From the NCBI GenBank assembly GCA_002309615.1, contig DBXT01000025.1, forward strand, positions 1 to 16,152: DNA of 16,152 bases. Reading direction: 5' to 3'. The stretch comes from Bacteroidales bacterium UBA1205. GTDB lineage: Bacteria; Bacteroidota; Bacteroidia; Bacteroidales; WCHB1-69. The notes beneath the pieces are model-generated. The model made no database searches, was not told the origin of the DNA, and was given only the letters and a program-made list of their open reading frames with translations. Each line of letters opens with the position of its first letter. The stretch's first letter is position 1. A program made the translations under genes and the position numbers. Below are positions 15,481 to 16,152 of this stretch, piece by piece.

Positions 15481-16152
15481 TCACGCTTCGCATATACTGT
15501 CTGCATTTTTTCGCAAATAAGCAATCAACAACGCATCAATATTCTCTTCTTTATCGAAACCGGAAAATTCATCAACGAAATATGACATTTCATCAAACAT
15601 AGGATCGGATTCCTTTTCCTCTGTCCACTGGGAGCAACAAAAACGTTCATTTTCCGGCGTCATCAGTTTTTGCAGGACTTCTGCATGTTTCATGGCTCCA
15701 ATTTCCTTATAGGCAGAAATAAGAAGATACTCTCCGTCAGAAGACTTCTCCCAACCTATCCCATCATAAACAATATCATAGTAAATATCAATATAATAAA
15801 GGTAATAACATACATCTTGCACGTGGTTATGCCCAGCAGATAATTTTTTATCATAAAGGGGATTGCAGCACCAATCTATAAGTTCCTGATCACAAAGGCT
15901 GTCAAACAACTCGCGAGTCATACGGGGAAATTGGGCAAGTTCGGCAGTCTTTTCAAACTGTACCCAAATACGTGTTCTATGATAAAGATATATGGCAAGC
16001 AATATACAAGGAATGGCACCGAAAAGCAGGGCTTTCTTCAAAATGTCGGGATTCAAAAATTCCTTTGAACCTATTATAATGGTTAGAAAATATATCAATG
16101 GAATTAAGAAAAAAAACAACATAAATGGAATAAAAAACCAATAATCAAAACG
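15481..16152 (-). CDS. Membrane-anchored DUF4375/DMP19-like protein, 5' end possibly beyond window
   Basis: The frame from ATG 16122 gives 213 residues, but the ten codons upstream to the window edge are also open and continue a hydrophobic segment (FDYWFFIPFMLFFFLIP). The true start may therefore lie outside, and the listed right end is the window edge. Two membrane helices are clear, about 1-17 and 31-47 of the 213-residue form, followed by a cytoplasmic-looking domain. Residues about 113-152 (YYDIVYDGIGWEKSSDGEY, then LLISAYKEIGAMKHAEVLQ) resemble the DUF4375 core, in which a V-N-N-G-G-F-like block precedes a helix with the sequence iGA. The protein is Cys-rich (C85, C86, C105, C162, C163). 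The C-terminus is acidic. Function is unknown; DUF4375 has no settled role. The family call is by eye and moderate; the coding call is strong. Confidence 0.78.
   Translation of the reverse strand, partial: RFDYWFFIPFMLFFFLIPLIYFLTIIIGSKEFLNPDILKKALLFGAIPCILLAIYLYHRTRIWVQFEKTAELAQFPRMTRELFDSLCDQELIDWCCNPLYDKKLSAGHNHVQDVCYYLYYIDIYYDIVYDGIGWEKSSDGEYLLISAYKEIGAMKHAEVLQKLMTPENERFCCSQWTEEKESDPMFDEMSYFVDEFSGFDKEENIDALLIAYLRKNADSICEA

Noticed and set aside
1..16152. Search for CRISPR arrays, tRNAs, rRNAs, insertion sequences, integrase or phage genes, and toxin-antitoxin pairs
   Set aside because: No spaced direct repeats, clover-leaf sequences, transposase or recombinase motifs, or small paired genes of that kind were seen on either strand.

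Overview
The window reads as chromosomal DNA of a low-GC member of the Bacteroidota, probably Bacteroidales. Three things support this. Several genes carry the phylum's characteristic -7 promoter box (TAnnTTTG). Start codons follow A-rich leaders rather than Shine-Dalgarno sites. The protein families also fit: a large secreted protein with choice-of-anchor-J-like and beta-helix modules, TPR proteins, a GldJ/GldK-like formylglycine-enzyme relative and a GluP-type sugar transporter. I see no rRNA, tRNA, CRISPR array, insertion sequence or phage gene.

Layout. (1) 1-3574, minus: the first 1191 residues of a giant secreted modular protein whose C-terminus lies off the left edge. (2) 3575-4077: a 503-bp gap with that gene's promoter, a terminator for the operon to its right and a possible 14-codon ORF. 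(3) 4078-6856, minus: an operon rlmN - TPR protein - lipoprotein, with a 4-bp ATGA overlap between the first two genes. (4) 6857-7172: a divergent promoter region. (5) 7173-7817, plus: a secreted, degenerate FGE-sulfatase-like protein that ends at a strong terminator. (6) 7936-13367, plus: a tight run gluP-like transporter - M28 peptidase - rsmI - hemW - lipid kinase, with gaps of 9, 1, 1 and 24 nt. (7) 13396-14288, minus: rsmG and a DUF2007 protein, convergent with the lipid kinase. (8) 14459-15379, minus: a secreted TPR protein whose promoter shares a 22-bp identical stretch with that of rsmG. (9) 15481 to the right edge, minus: a membrane-anchored DUF4375/DMP19-like protein, open at its 5' end.

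The genes are mostly housekeeping plus envelope functions. Three enzymes modify rRNA (RlmN, RsmI, RsmG), two are radical SAM proteins (RlmN, HemW), and six products are predicted to be exported or lipidated. I found no convincing undescribed defence or mobile system. The points most worth a second look are the duplicated repeat unit of the giant surface protein, the FGE-like protein that has lost its catalytic signature, the shared 22-bp promoter, the promoter-guided start corrections for rlmN and rsmG, and the tiny CGGG-containing ORF just before a terminator.
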